Assembly (NCBI GenBank): GCA_049688015.1
Contig: JBAVJZ010000052.1
Location: forward strand, 1 to 5,696
DNA: 5,696 nt
Direction of reading: 5' to 3'
Source of the DNA: CSP1-8 sp049688015
GTDB taxonomy: Bacteria > Desulfobacterota > Deferrimicrobia > Deferrimicrobiales > Deferrimicrobiaceae
Below, one piece after another: positions 5,290 through 5,696 of the stretch (its first letter is position 1; the number at the start of each line of letters is the position of its first letter). The notes below the pieces were generated by a model. It saw only the letters and a program-made list of their open reading frames with translations. It had not been told where the DNA came from and did no database searches. Position numbers and translations under genes: made by a program.

Positions 5290-5696
5290 ATGGCCATCGT
5301 GTCGCCGTTTCGGGGCATCCATTACGACGGGGAGAACGTGGGCGACCTGTCCGAGGTCGTCGCCCCGCCATACGATGTGATCTCCCCGGAAGAACAGAAC
5401 CGGCTCCACCTGCGGAACCTCAGGAACATCGTCTGGATCGATTTCGGCCTGGAGAAGGAGGGAGACGGCCCCTCGGAGAACAAGTATACCCGCGCAGCAG
5501 AGTACTTCCGGCTGTGGCGGTCCGAGGGGACTCTCGTGCGCGACAGTTCCCCCGCTTTCTACTATTACGAGCAGGAGTTTACCATCCCGGGCCGCGGGGC
5601 CTTCGTGCGCAAGGGATTCCTTGGCGCTCTCCGGCTTTCGGCGTTCGGGGAAGGGACGGTGTTCCCGCACGAAAAGACGCATTCCCGCCCCAAGGA
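5290..5696 (+). CDS. DUF1015 family protein, N-terminal part (3' end outside window)
   Basis: The frame opens at ATG 5290 and runs off the window; 135 residues plus two bases are visible, against a usual length of about 400-450. The N-terminus has the family's hallmark pattern: PFRGIHYDG (6-14), LSEVVAPPYDVISPEEQNRL (20-39), NKYTRAAEYFRLWRSEGTL (64-82), FYYYEQEF (90-97) and FVRKGFLGALRLSAF (105-119), then VFPHEKTHSRPK at the window edge. DUF1015 is a conserved bacterial family with no established biochemical function that I know of; the conserved His-Glu (128-129) and the PPYD loop are candidate functional residues. No signal peptide or membrane segment is visible, so it is probably cytoplasmic. 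It begins 3 bases after the TsaC-like stop, and so belongs to the same transcription unit. Confidence 0.9.
   Translation, partial: MAIVSPFRGIHYDGENVGDLSEVVAPPYDVISPEEQNRLHLRNLRNIVWIDFGLEKEGDGPSENKYTRAAEYFRLWRSEGTLVRDSSPAFYYYEQEFTIPGRGAFVRKGFLGALRLSAFGEGTVFPHEKTHSRPK

Noticed and set aside
4372..5682. A 436-codon open frame on the minus strand spanning the ends of the DUF89, tsaC and DUF1015 genes.
   Set aside because: It crosses three well-supported genes on the other strand and has a low-complexity Arg/Pro-rich translation. It is a shadow frame.

Overview
The window is a compact, GC-rich (roughly two thirds G+C by eye) bacterial segment with every supported gene on the + strand. It holds seven coding regions, two of them cut by the window edges. 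The longest stretch without a gene is about 40 bases. I see no RNA genes, mobile elements, CRISPR arrays, riboswitches or terminators. Heavy G/C third-position use, GTG starts and an MCE (MlaD-type) protein with a strand-rich C-terminal domain fit a Gram-negative bacterium, perhaps of the deltaproteobacterial/Desulfobacterota kind. That placement is inference; no marker here fixes the taxon.

Layout: (1) bases 3-344, the 3' end of a probable MCE/MlaD-family lipid-transport gene; (2) 386-1948 purH; (3) 1984-3270 purD; (4) 3267-3761 purE; (5) 3758-4621 a DUF89 (ARMT1-like) protein, probably a metal-dependent damage-control phosphatase; (6) 4618-5286 a short-form TsaC/YrdC/Sua5 enzyme; (7) 5290 to the window end, the N-terminal part of a DUF1015 protein of unknown function.

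The genes from purD to tsaC are joined by three successive 4-base stop/start overlaps (ATGA, ATGA, GTGA), and the DUF1015 gene starts 3 bases after the tsaC stop. This looks like one translationally coupled operon. PurD (GAR synthetase), PurE (carboxyaminoimidazole ribonucleotide mutase) and PurH (AICAR transformylase/IMP cyclohydrolase) cover an early, a middle and the last two steps of de novo IMP synthesis. The DUF89 protein may clean up phosphorylated side products, and TsaC uses ATP to make the precursor of tRNA t6A. The links between purine synthesis and the last three genes are inferred from gene order only.

Nothing here is clearly a novel system. The most interesting points are the DUF89 gene tightly coupled to purE, the DUF1015 gene of unknown function at the operon tail, variant residues in PurE motifs, and a G-quadruplex-type G-tract pattern at the start of purE.
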